NCBI GenBank assembly: GCA_029834535.1
Contig: JAQMWT010000553.1
Span: forward strand, 81,553-145,552
Direction: 5' to 3'
From: Chrysophaeum taylorii
Taxonomy: Eukaryota; Sar; Pelagophyceae; Pelagomonadales; Pelagomonadaceae
DNA length: 64,000 bases
The number at the start of each line of letters is the position of its first letter. Position 1 is the stretch's first letter. The notes under the pieces were generated by a model. That model did not search any database and was not told where the DNA came from. It saw only the letters and a list, made by a program, of their open reading frames with translations. The position numbers and the translations under genes were made by a program. Shown one piece after another: positions 19,881 through 28,305 of this stretch.

Positions 19881-20386
19881 ACGCTGCTCTGGACGTGCGA
19901 GAAGATACACATGCATCCACTCTCTTGTCTACCGATATCAACAGATTTCGACACGACCGCACCCCAACACCCTCCTCCGCTGTTGCTGTCGCACGCTGCT
20001 GCCGTATTAGGAGTATCACGATTCTGAGACGACGACCGCGGCCCGAGTCCTCCTCCATACTTTGACGAGGATATTCGAATATCACACGCCTTTCAATGGC
20101 CGCTGCTTCTGACCGCCGTGTCTATCTTTCGCGCGCCGCTTGGTGCGTCGCACTTTCCCCTCCATGGAAACAAACACCACCGCGGGCAGCATCATGCACT
20201 ACCGCTGACCGCGTGTCGTCATCAGACAGCGTGCGTTGATCCATCCTTCCTTCCCAAACACCGGGAGGCGGCGTAATCGCTAGTGTTAACAAGCTGCCCC
20301 GCCGTTGAAAGTACACTGGGAGGACGCTCACACCCTCCGAAAAGCCAAAGCTCCTAGAGCTCGCGAGCAAGACGGATAGCGTTCGA
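19881..20386. other. Intergenic between convergent genes
   Basis: About 500 bp with no coding signal and no recognisable repeat. The 3' ends of the secreted-protein gene and the PLP-enzyme gene face each other here. Confidence 0.5.
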
Positions 20387-21559
20387 TCACGGTACAGTGT
20401 ATGCCGGCGCATGGCCAGGAATAAGCGTTGTGATCTTCGGGTCACGAAGAAGATCGTGCGCGCGGGCGTTAATGTTGACGACGGAGAAGGAGTCGCCGTC
20501 GTTGTCCACGAGAAGCGCGTTCTCGGCGAGATTGACGGTCGGGCAGACGTGTCGCGGAACCAAGTAGAGCGGGTGGCCACGGTGAGGTCGGGCGTCGGTG
20601 GGTACGCGGATAGGGAGGTGCTCTTCGGACGGTTTGAGAGGGACCCACTCGGGGTGACCGACCACACATGCCATCGGATGTCCGGCATCCGCGGCGAGCG
20701 CCTTAACCCCCGCGTCGGCGGTGACGACGTCTTCCGTTGGTCTCGAAATGACTCGGCTAAAGACGAGCGCGGCGGGTTCGAGGCCGAGCTCGGGAAGCTG
20801 TTCCTCGCAATTCATATCGGAAAGGACCACAGTCCCGGGCGAGACAGTATGGTCGTCGAGGCTTCGCAAGCCCGGGTGCGCGAGCGACGACAGCATCGCT
20901 GGCGTGCCGGCGGTCACGACCTCGTCGCCGGGCTCGACGAGCCGAAGCAGATCGTCGTAGACCTTGAAGAGCTCGGGTTCCCACTCGCTGCGCGAGTTTC
21001 CGAGTCTTGTCGCATGGCCGTCGTAGCAATGCACGCCGCGGAACCTCGGACCGGTCGCGCGGCGGACGTCGGCCAGGACGTCGGCGGCTATCGAGAGTGG
21101 GGCGCCCGAGCGGTCCATGCCCGGGTTCACGTCAAAGAAGACATCGAGCGACGTCGGCGTCGCGTCCTCGACCAACACGCTCAGGCGCACCGAGGTTGCC
21201 TTCCTGATCTCCTCGAGCGTCGCGAGGTTTGGCCCGACGTGTGGGAACGCCACGAGTACGTCTCCATCGACAACGCCGCGCGCATCGAGCGCCGCACACA
21301 GCGTGCGCGCTTCGCGCGGCGTCGCGCACTTGAACCGCCGCACGCCGGCGTCCAACAACATGCCAAACACCGCGTCGCACTTGACCGTCTTGATGTGCGG
21401 TCGCCATCGCCCGCCGCTGGCGGCAAGCACCTTGTCGATGTTGCGCCGAATCTTTGTTGCGTATAGCACGAGCGCTGGCGAGCACAACGCCTCCTGCACC
21501 TCGAGGGGCAGCGCATAGTCCTGCGTCGCGAGGCGATGGACGACACCACGTCGAAGCAT
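20387..21559 (-). CDS. D-threonine aldolase / D-serine dehydratase-like PLP enzyme
   Basis: 390 aa from the ATG at 21559; the open frame extends to a TTG at 21610, so an upstream exon is possible. Fold-type III (alanine-racemase N-terminal barrel) plus the C-terminal zinc domain of the DSD/DTA family. The PLP lysine is Lys57 in RPHIKTVK. Other marks are NPGMDRSG, YDGHATR, the phosphate loop AGTPAML and DDHTVSPGTVVLSDMN. The metal ligands are His337 and Cys339 in PRHVCPTVNL. These enzymes cleave D-threonine to glycine and acetaldehyde or dehydrate D-serine to pyruvate; the sequence does not decide which. The start is 1.4 kb from the divergent dihydrouridine synthase gene. Confidence 0.85.
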   Translation of the reverse strand: MLRRGVVHRLATQDYALPLEVQEALCSPALVLYATKIRRNIDKVLAASGGRWRPHIKTVKCDAVFGMLLDAGVRRFKCATPREARTLCAALDARGVVDGDVLVAFPHVGPNLATLEEIRKATSVRLSVLVEDATPTSLDVFFDVNPGMDRSGAPLSIAADVLADVRRATGPRFRGVHCYDGHATRLGNSRSEWEPELFKVYDDLLRLVEPGDEVVTAGTPAMLSSLAHPGLRSLDDHTVSPGTVVLSDMNCEEQLPELGLEPAALVFSRVISRPTEDVVTADAGVKALAADAGHPMACVVGHPEWVPLKPSEEHLPIRVPTDARPHRGHPLYLVPRHVCPTVNLAENALLVDNDGDSFSVVNINARAHDLLRDPKITTLIPGHAPAYTVP

Positions 21560-21943
21560 CTCGCGCACGCTTACCCGCCCCGAAGATCTTTGGACCACCA
21601 GTGGCGACAATGCCGCGACATCCAGTTGCGCGAAGCCTCATGCCCGACGTGGTTTGATGATGCCGCTTCTGACGACGCTCTACTTTCTTTGGTGGCACAC
21701 CTCAGTTCCTCCTTCGGCGGCCGCCACGGGGTGCCGCCGTGCTCTATGACTTCCCCTTCTTCCTCATTTTCTTTTTCCACAACGTTGCACGCGCGTGCCC
21801 CCGCCCGCGGGCTGCTGCTCTCCAATCGGTAGCACTTCTTGCGCCAGGGGTCGCGAAATCTGGTGGCGACATCTCGGGTGTACCATATTCTCTTCGGCGA
21901 GTGCAGGCCCACACCCAGTGCCGCGACGAATCTCTCTCCTTTC

Positions 21944-22585
21944 TCACGCCGCCATTCCCGAGCAACGTCTAGGCGCGTCGGTGATGGTCAAAATCGAAAA
22001 CGTTGAGACTTTGTTTGTGGCATTGCCCGATTCGTACTCCATCGTCGCCACCTCGTGCGACTGGTAAAACACCCCGCCGCCGACGCTACGTCGCGCGCCC
22101 TTAGGGCGTGGACACTCTTTGCGCCATTGGACGGTGCCTCGTGCGTAACCTCCGCCCGAGGAGTTCTTCTCAATGAAGCGTCGTATCCTAGCAGTATCCT
22201 GACCAAGCTCGAAAAACGCGATGTATGTCTTCAACGAAGGCGGACGGTCGTGGACGAGCTGACCGCGCCTATGCCAAGTGCCCCATTGCGGGACATTGGT
22301 GGCCATTTCATGCTTTTCGGGCAACTTCGGCCAACGTCCTCCAACTGCTTGGGTAACACATGGCGCCGTATAGGTCATCGATGCCCTTCGTTCGAGCACG
22401 CGCGGCGGCTGCGCGCGTTTTTTCGTGGGCGATGACGTCGCCTCCGTGTCCCCTCGCGAGGTTGTCGAGGCTCTCCTGCAGTACGCCGATAACATCGAAG
22501 CTAGTAGCGAAGAGCTCCGCCTGGACAACAACAAAAGTTTCGCGGCGTTCTGACCGGCGATTAACCGTCGGGTCTCCCGGAACAT
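21944..22585 (-). CDS. Possible small unrecognised gene
   Basis: A 213-codon minus-strand frame in the gap between two divergent genes. The second half reads like protein (FFELGQDTARIRRFIEKNSS, then GGGVFYQSHEVATMEYESGN), and a second minus frame at 22308-22646 has EQ-rich coding-like text, so a spliced gene is possible. I recognise no domain and cannot place splice sites with confidence. It may equally be non-coding. Confidence 0.3.
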   Translation of the reverse strand: MFRETRRLIAGQNAAKLLLLSRRSSSLLASMLSAYCRRASTTSRGDTEATSSPTKKRAQPPRVLERRASMTYTAPCVTQAVGGRWPKLPEKHEMATNVPQWGTWHRRGQLVHDRPPSLKTYIAFFELGQDTARIRRFIEKNSSGGGYARGTVQWRKECPRPKGARRSVGGGVFYQSHEVATMEYESGNATNKVSTFSILTITDAPRRCSGMAA

Positions 22586-23001
22586 CCCGACACCTCATCA
22601 TCCAAGTAGCGCAAGCCAATGCTTCGGCACCCGAGCCCTCCCGCACCTCGCCGACCGCTGCAAATCGGGGCGCGCCTTCGATGTCCCTGGATTATTATTA
22701 TTATTTACTCCTCCGGCTCAACTCGGTCCTGGGCGCCGACTCCTTCAGCGCTCGCCGGCGAGAGATGTTAGTGCTAGCTTCTTGTCTACGGATGCCACCC
22801 GAGGCGAGCCCTCGAGGAGCGCGAGGCTGGCTCCACACCGAACTCCGTACGATGATGGTCTCCCACGGTATCGCCACCATCCAGCTTGTCGGCGGTCCCC
22901 TTGCGCGCGGGTTCGTTCGTGTCCACGGGCGTCCCTCTCGCCGCCCCCCCCCCCGAAGGCTGCCCTTCCCCCAACTCTTCCCACCTTGTTGTATACACAC
23001 G

Positions 23002-24204
23002 ATGCGAAGTGCGATGTTCGTCGTCGCCGCGACGACACATGTGGGTCGGGCGGTAACCACGTCGGTTCGGGGTCGCTCGTTCGAGGTGGCGCCGATGATG
23101 GACTACACCGACCGCCACTTCAGGTACATGTTCCGGTTGCTGTCGCGGGAGGCGACGCTGTACACGGAGATGATCGCCGCCAACGCATTGGTGGACCCCC
23201 GCGGGTCGCGGCGGCCCGAATTGTGCGCGTCGCGGCTCGAGGGGTTCTACGGGTACGACGACCCATACGGGCGCACGGTCCTTCAACTCGGCGGCGCGTG
23301 TCCCACGCAGCTGGGCGCGGCGGCCGAGCTCGCCGCGCCGTTTGGCTACGCGGCGATCAACCTCAACTGCGGGTGCCCGTCAGATCGCGTGGCGGGATCG
23401 GGGTGCTTTGGGGCCGCGTTGATGAACGACGCGCCGCGGGTCGCGGCGTGCTGCGAGGCAATCGCGAGCGCGGGCGTCCCCGCGACGGTCAAGTGTAGGG
23501 TTGGTGCCGTCGACGCGGTGCGCGACCTCGACGGATACCCGTACGAGCGGCTGCGCGACTTCGTGGGCGAGGTCGCCCGCGTCGGCGTCCGACGCTTCCA
23601 GGTCCACGCGCGGCTCGCCGTGCTCTCGGGCTTGTCCCCCGACAAGAACCGAAAGGTGCCCCCGCTCCGTCCCGACCTCGTCGCGCGCCTCGTCGCCGAC
23701 TTTCCCGACCTCGAGTTCGTCTTCAATGGCCAAGTCGACTCGTTCGACGTCGCGAGACACCGACTCGACCTCTACGACGGGGTTATGGTCGGCCGCGATG
23801 CCTGCAAGCGACCCTGGTACTGGACCTCCCTCGACGCGGACCTCTTCGGCCGACCGACCCCGGTCGACTGCCGCCGAGAGCTCCTTCGCGCCTACGCCGA
23901 CTACGGCACGCGCGTCGAGAGACGAGACGAGGGTGGTGGACGTCGGAAAAAAAAGACCCCGCGCCGCGCCCTCCTCAAACCCCTCCTCAACCTCTTCCAC
24001 GGCGACCCCGGCGCTGCCGCCTTCAAGCGCCGCGTCGACGCCCTCGCAAAAGAGGGCCCTTCGCTCGAGTTTGGTGACCTCCTGGCTCGCGCCGCCGACG
24101 TCCTCCCGGACCACGTCCTCGATGCCCCGCCCGTCCGCCACCCCCCTGTCCTCGCCGACGCGTCCCGATCATCATCCTCCTCGGAGATGATAATGATGAT
24201 GTAG
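23002..24204 (+). CDS. tRNA-dihydrouridine synthase, DusA type
   Basis: 400 aa. It reduces uridine to dihydrouridine in the tRNA D-loop using FMN and NADPH. The DusA-type marks are EVAPMMDYTDRHFR at the N-terminus, YTEM, a first-barrel LQLGG and the catalytic-Cys box NLNCGCPSDRVAGSGCFGAA. Next come VKCRVG, the tRNA-contact segment FQVHARLAVLSGLSPDKNR and FNGQ/GVMVGRDA. Compared with bacterial DusA it has a charged insert (~315-335, Arg/Lys-rich) and a low-complexity end with Ser and Met repeats. The frame is open upstream from 22360, but the ATG at 23002 just precedes conserved sequence; an organellar transit peptide could start further upstream. Confidence 0.9.
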   Translation: MRSAMFVVAATTHVGRAVTTSVRGRSFEVAPMMDYTDRHFRYMFRLLSREATLYTEMIAANALVDPRGSRRPELCASRLEGFYGYDDPYGRTVLQLGGACPTQLGAAAELAAPFGYAAINLNCGCPSDRVAGSGCFGAALMNDAPRVAACCEAIASAGVPATVKCRVGAVDAVRDLDGYPYERLRDFVGEVARVGVRRFQVHARLAVLSGLSPDKNRKVPPLRPDLVARLVADFPDLEFVFNGQVDSFDVARHRLDLYDGVMVGRDACKRPWYWTSLDADLFGRPTPVDCRRELLRAYADYGTRVERRDEGGGRRKKKTPRRALLKPLLNLFHGDPGAAAFKRRVDALAKEGPSLEFGDLLARAADVLPDHVLDAPPVRHPPVLADASRSSSSSEMIMMM

Positions 24205-24224
24205 GGGACTCGTCACTAAGACTA

Positions 24225-24908
24225 TCACGTCACTCCCCGTCGGCGCGCGTCGAGGCGGTAGAGTCGGTACACTTGGCGGCGTTCGGTCGGTCCCTCAGGC
24301 CTTACGACGCGTTCGACGAGGACTCTGAGGTCGAATCGCTTACGACAGGCCGCGAAGAACTTCTCGTCGCGGCGCCATCGCTTGGCGTGCGCGACGATCG
24401 CCGTCGCCCCGTAGTCCTCGAGCAACACTCGGAGCGTGCGACGGAGCGGCTCGTGAAGTTTTTCCCAGTACACGACGTCGGCGGCAAGGACGACGTCCAC
24501 GCCGCCGCACGGAACGGCGGCGGCTTCGACGTTTTGGCCCCAAGGCAACGGCCGAACGTCGCAGCAACCTCCGTTCATCGAGGTCGCCCGGCGACTCGCG
24601 TCGAGCACTTCCGGGAGGTCTGTCATCACGACAGAGCATCCAAACCGCTTCGCGGCAAAGATTCCGCACAACCCGACCCCGCACCCCAGCTCGATCGCGC
24701 GCTTTCCTCCGGGCCAGTGCTCGGCGAGCTCCTCGCACAGAAATCGCGCCGCGGGCCACAACTGGAACCCTATGCCGCGTCGCTTCTGTTGCGGCAGTCG
24801 AACGGCCGGCGCGCCCTCGATGGCGACCACGACAATCTCCTCCTCAACGTTATCCTCCTCGTCGCTCGCACTACAATAATCCCCGAAGAAAAGATGGCCC
24901 TCTTCCAT
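24225..24908 (-). CDS. METTL21/FAM86-type protein-lysine methyltransferase (methyltransferase 16 family)
   Basis: 227 aa from the ATG at 24908. A Trp-Pro segment FQLWPAARFLCEEL is followed by the SAM motif I AIELGCGVGLCGIFAA, VVMTDLPEVL (acidic loop), and VVLAADVVYWEK, the family's D-x-x-Y post-motif. Members methylate lysines on translation factors or chaperones; the substrate here cannot be told. In-frame ATGs at 24962 and 24971 reach the 3' end of the neighbouring minus-strand gene (stop at 24971); the internal start gives a normal-length N-terminus and leaves 62 bp between the genes. Confidence 0.85.
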   Translation of the reverse strand: MEEGHLFFGDYCSASDEEDNVEEEIVVVAIEGAPAVRLPQQKRRGIGFQLWPAARFLCEELAEHWPGGKRAIELGCGVGLCGIFAAKRFGCSVVMTDLPEVLDASRRATSMNGGCCDVRPLPWGQNVEAAAVPCGGVDVVLAADVVYWEKLHEPLRRTLRVLLEDYGATAIVAHAKRWRRDEKFFAACRKRFDLRVLVERVVRPEGPTERRQVYRLYRLDARRRGVT

Positions 24909-24970
24909 AATGTTTGTTTGGGACCCTTTGCTTTCAATAATACATCGTTTCAATAAATACATCGCCCTCA

Positions 24971-25850
24971 TTACACCCGCCGACGACTCCTGACGAACTG
25001 GGCAAAGGACGACGACGACGACCTCGCGGACGCGGGGGTCGACTGGCGCTTCGTCGCGCAGACACGGCGATCGTCGTAGGGGTCTTCCTCCTCGTCGTCA
25101 TCATCACCCTCGTCGCGTTCGGACAACCACGCCGCGATATTGGTGTGCTCCTTTTTCGTCGGCCAGCCGAGGGGAGTGTTGCGCCCCCCGACAAACGCCG
25201 AAAAGGAAGCGGGCACTGTTGGCGCCGCGTCGGCGACTTTGTCGAGGCGGTCGAAGAGGTACCGCGGACCCGGCTCTTCTTCTTCTTCCCGTCGAGGGGT
25301 GACGGCGGGCTCGCACCGCACGAGAGCGCGCGAGGGCTCCGCGCGCGCGACCGGACTGTCGACGCGGTCGTCGTCGCCGTGGTCGTCGTCGTCCAGGTCT
25401 CGCGCGTATTCGCGGTCGTCGTCGTCGTCGTCGAGGGGAATCGCGACGACAAGACCGAACTGCGCGGCGTGCGCGAGCTCGGAGAAGTCGTCGGCGAAGA
25501 GCGCCCGATAGAGGGCCGTCGGGTCGTCGAGGCGCTCGACGGCGCGGTTCAAGACGTCGTCGCGCGCCAGGCTCTTGAGCCACTCGCGCTCCGGCAAGAG
25601 GTGGCGGCGCGAGAGAACGACGGGCGCGAAGAGCGACCGGCACTTGAGGAGTGTCTCGTCCTCCTCTGTCGAGGTCACGCGCTTGGCGACGCGGCTCGAG
25701 CGCGGCGCGTGAGCTAGAGCGCAAAAGAAATCGTCGTCGCCGACGTCCTTCAAGCAGGGGAGCACCGCGAGGCGCCGGGTGAAAACCGGCATCGCGACGA
25801 GCTCGCGCCACCGAGGCTGCGTCGTAGAATTCGGGCGCGCCCTCCAGCTT

Positions 25851-25882
<32 letters not shown>

Positions 25883-26941
25883 TACCAAAAGATCTGGATG
25901 AACTTTGTAGACGGAGGGCGCGACGGCGTCGAGGACGCACAAGTCGACCTCGCGGGCGTCGTCGACGCGCGAGAAGAAATGGCGACAGTCGGCGCGCTCT
26001 GAGCTCTTTGGAAAGTGGAGGGCGTCGTGGATGTCGAGGCAGAGCAACCAATCGAGATCCGTCGAGCGCTCGAGGCGGTCGAGCGCGACGGCCCGGCGCG
26101 CGGCAGGATCTCCGGCCTCGGCGCGCCGAATGACTTGGCGCGCCTCGCGTCCGCGGAGCGGGTCGGCGGCCGCGAGGTGCAGGCGATTGAACCTCGCCTC
26201 GGCGACCCACCAGTCCGCCTCGTAGCACGCCTGCAGCACGAGCCCCGGAACGTTCTCCGAAGACACCTCGCGACCCTCCGGGCAGTCTAAGAAGACCACG
26301 ACGCGTTCGCACCCGAGGCGCAAATGGTACGCGCCGAAGCGCTCGACGCAATCCTGGAGCCGGCGGGCCGACAACCCGCCCGAAACAAAGGCGCACGCCC
26401 AAACCCGCGCTGGCGACGCGGGGCCCCCCGGCACCTCGACCTCCTCGGCCTTGGCGGAAAAAGCCAGCCTACAGAGCGCCGCGGTCTCGCCCCGCGCCTC
26501 GTCGTCGGCGCACCACGCGCGCAGCCATGGAAGCCGTCGGCTCGAGGTCGACACCGCGGGCCGGAAGACGAGGTGCGTCCGGCGGTCGTCGCGCCAGGTC
26601 GCGCCCGCCTCCGCGACCCGCGCGAGCGACGACGCGTACGACCACCGCGCCGAGGGATGCCTCGCGCGTTCGATCAGACGTCCGAGCTGCGGCTTGCCAA
26701 CGCTCGCGCCGTCGACGCAACAATACGCCGCTTCGCTCGACACCCGCATCGCCGCGAGTTCCGCCGGCGCAAGTTGCACCCACGCCGCCGACGATTCGCT
26801 GGCGAGCGTCGCGAATACCTCGCCCGGGCCCTTGCTGGCGAGAATTCGCCCCGAACGCGACGGCGTCGCCCGAATCACCACCTTGGTCCTCCCGACCTTC
26901 CAGAGCTCGCACTCGGCGGACACTTGCTCGACCAACTCCAT
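24971..26941 (-). CDS. SH3-like domain plus glycosyltransferase-92-like protein
   Basis: 656 aa from the ATG at 26941; the open frame runs on to 27235 but would overlap the divergent neighbour. Residues ~12-80 look like a bacterial-type SH3 domain (VVIRATPSRSG, AAWVQL). The central part (~230-470) has ACAFVSGGLS, ERVVVFLDCPEG and DWLLCLDIHDALHFPK, the last resembling the DxD region of GT92/DUF23 glycosyltransferases although the motif is D-I-H-D. Poly-Asp stretches are coded by GTC/GAC repeats (about 25853-25881 and 25080-25110). The C-terminus is acidic, then Arg/Ser-rich. A Golgi role would be inference; no N-terminal membrane anchor is visible. Confidence 0.6.
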
Positions 26942-27016
26942 GACGACGACGACGACGCCGAACAAAGAGTGATTATTAATTAGGCTAAATAAATAAGGTT
27001 TGTCCCAAACCCTCCT
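26942..27016. promoter_or_regulatory. 75-bp spacer between two divergent starts
   Basis: The ATGs of the SH3/GT92-like gene and the MSS51-C-like gene are separated by only 75 bp. This must hold both 5' UTRs and any shared promoter, unless the UTRs overlap. An AT-rich stretch (TTATTAATTAGGCTAAATAAATAAGG) lies in the middle of an otherwise GC-rich area. Confidence 0.45.
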
Positions 27017-27925
27017 ATGCGACGACGCCTCCCAGTTCGCCGCCTTGGTATTATCGGTCGTGAACTCGACGAAACGAAGCTTGCGGACGAGTGGGCCCGC
27101 GCGAATCCAACCACGGCGCGGCGCGTCCTCGCGTCGCCGCCGCCAGCCAGCAAGCCGCCCTGCCTCGAGAGCCTCGAAAGGTATTCGCGGGCTCGCGGTT
27201 TTGCGATTCCTGAGGATGAGCCGGCGCGCATGCACAGCTTACGGCTGTTGTCTCACGCGCTCTCCTACCCCCTCACGCTGGCCGCCTACGCGAAGAAGAG
27301 CAGCATCGCGCGCGAGGGAGCTTTGCTGCGCGTGGCAATCGTCGGAGCGCGCGCAGAAAGTTCCCTGCCGATGAGCGCGTGGGCAGAGCTCGCGCACGCC
27401 TTGCCGCGCGTTTTTCGTTGGAACATTTTCCTGCTCGGATCGCAAGTCGTTCCGACGCGTCGGCTCGCAGGCGTCGCGAATGTCGCGAACGTCGCGGTGA
27501 CCTGCCGACGCGCGGAGCTCGCAGCTCGCGACGAACTGGCCGCGTTGTGCGCGCAAGCTTTCGACGAAGAGGAGAACGATGGAATTGACATCGTGGCTCT
27601 TTTTAACCCTGGTCTCGGTCACCACAGACTCGAAGCTGGTTGGCGCGGCGCGCTTCGGTCTGTTTATCGAGCGCGACCGAGGGCACTCCTAGTCACCAGT
27701 TTTTCTCAGAGCGACCAGGACAGCGACATTTCCGGCCTCTTTCGAATATGCCGCACGAACGGCGCCGCTGAGCCGGATTTCTTGATCCCGCCCGAGCGTA
27801 ATCCGTTCAGTTCGCGCCGACATTTCCTCGATCCTTGCGACCCCCGACATCTTACGGCGGCAAACGAACGTGCCTTCGTCGTCTGCTTGCCGTCCTCGTC
27901 GTCGTCGTCAAAACCCACGACCTAG
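27017..27925 (+). CDS. MSS51 C-terminal domain-like protein
   Basis: 302 aa. Resembles the C-terminal domain shared by yeast MSS51 and vertebrate ZMYND15/17 proteins. The marks are LSYPLTLAAYA, RVAIVGARAESSLP...WAEL, IFLLGSQVVP, DIVALFNPGLGH, LLVTSFSQSDQDSD and PERNPFSSRR near the end. The MYND zinc finger that usually precedes it is absent. In MSS51 the protein acts as a mitochondrial translational activator; for stand-alone domains the role is unknown. It ends with poly-Ser-Lys-Pro-Thr-Thr. Confidence 0.65.
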   Translation: MRRRLPVRRLGIIGRELDETKLADEWARANPTTARRVLASPPPASKPPCLESLERYSRARGFAIPEDEPARMHSLRLLSHALSYPLTLAAYAKKSSIAREGALLRVAIVGARAESSLPMSAWAELAHALPRVFRWNIFLLGSQVVPTRRLAGVANVANVAVTCRRAELAARDELAALCAQAFDEEENDGIDIVALFNPGLGHHRLEAGWRGALRSVYRARPRALLVTSFSQSDQDSDISGLFRICRTNGAAEPDFLIPPERNPFSSRRHFLDPCDPRHLTAANERAFVVCLPSSSSSSKPTT

Positions 27926-28305
27926 ATATAGAAGAAGTTTGTCGTGCAGTGGTGCGTCATCTTTTACGTATTTCGCTAGGAGCACATAGCGCCGCGATCT
28001 CTAAGAGCGCAAACACACTCACTAGTACTTACTTACTCGGGACGCGCGAACTACGCCATCAATCAGTCACGTAAAGCGATAGCGCGCGCGCGCTTAAGGA
28101 GGTGGAGGTGCGATGCGGACGACGAGGGTGTTCAAGTTTTTTAAGCGCATACGACGCGTCGTCGTCGTCACACGGTCGGCCACATCTCGCCGTCCGGCCC
28201 ACATACGTGCTCACTCATCCTCGAAAACGACGACGACGATGTCAACCAACCAACCAACCAACCAACCAATTTTCGCGCTGCCGAGTCGCGAGCCACATCT
28301 GCGCG
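27926..28305. other. Intergenic between convergent genes with CCAA and GCGC runs
   Basis: Contains (CGCG)n around 28083-28094 and (CAAC)n around 28242-28270. Plus-strand ORFs here overlap the downstream gene and look like shadows. Confidence 0.5.

Noticed and set aside
22360-23001. N-terminal extension of the Dus ORF
   Set aside because: The 214 extra codons have no domain and start in intergenic sequence; the ATG at 23002 directly precedes the conserved barrel.
24909-24971. Upstream ATGs of the methyltransferase
   Set aside because: They would extend the protein into the neighbouring gene's stop codon and add residues (MRAMYLLKRC) absent from the family start.
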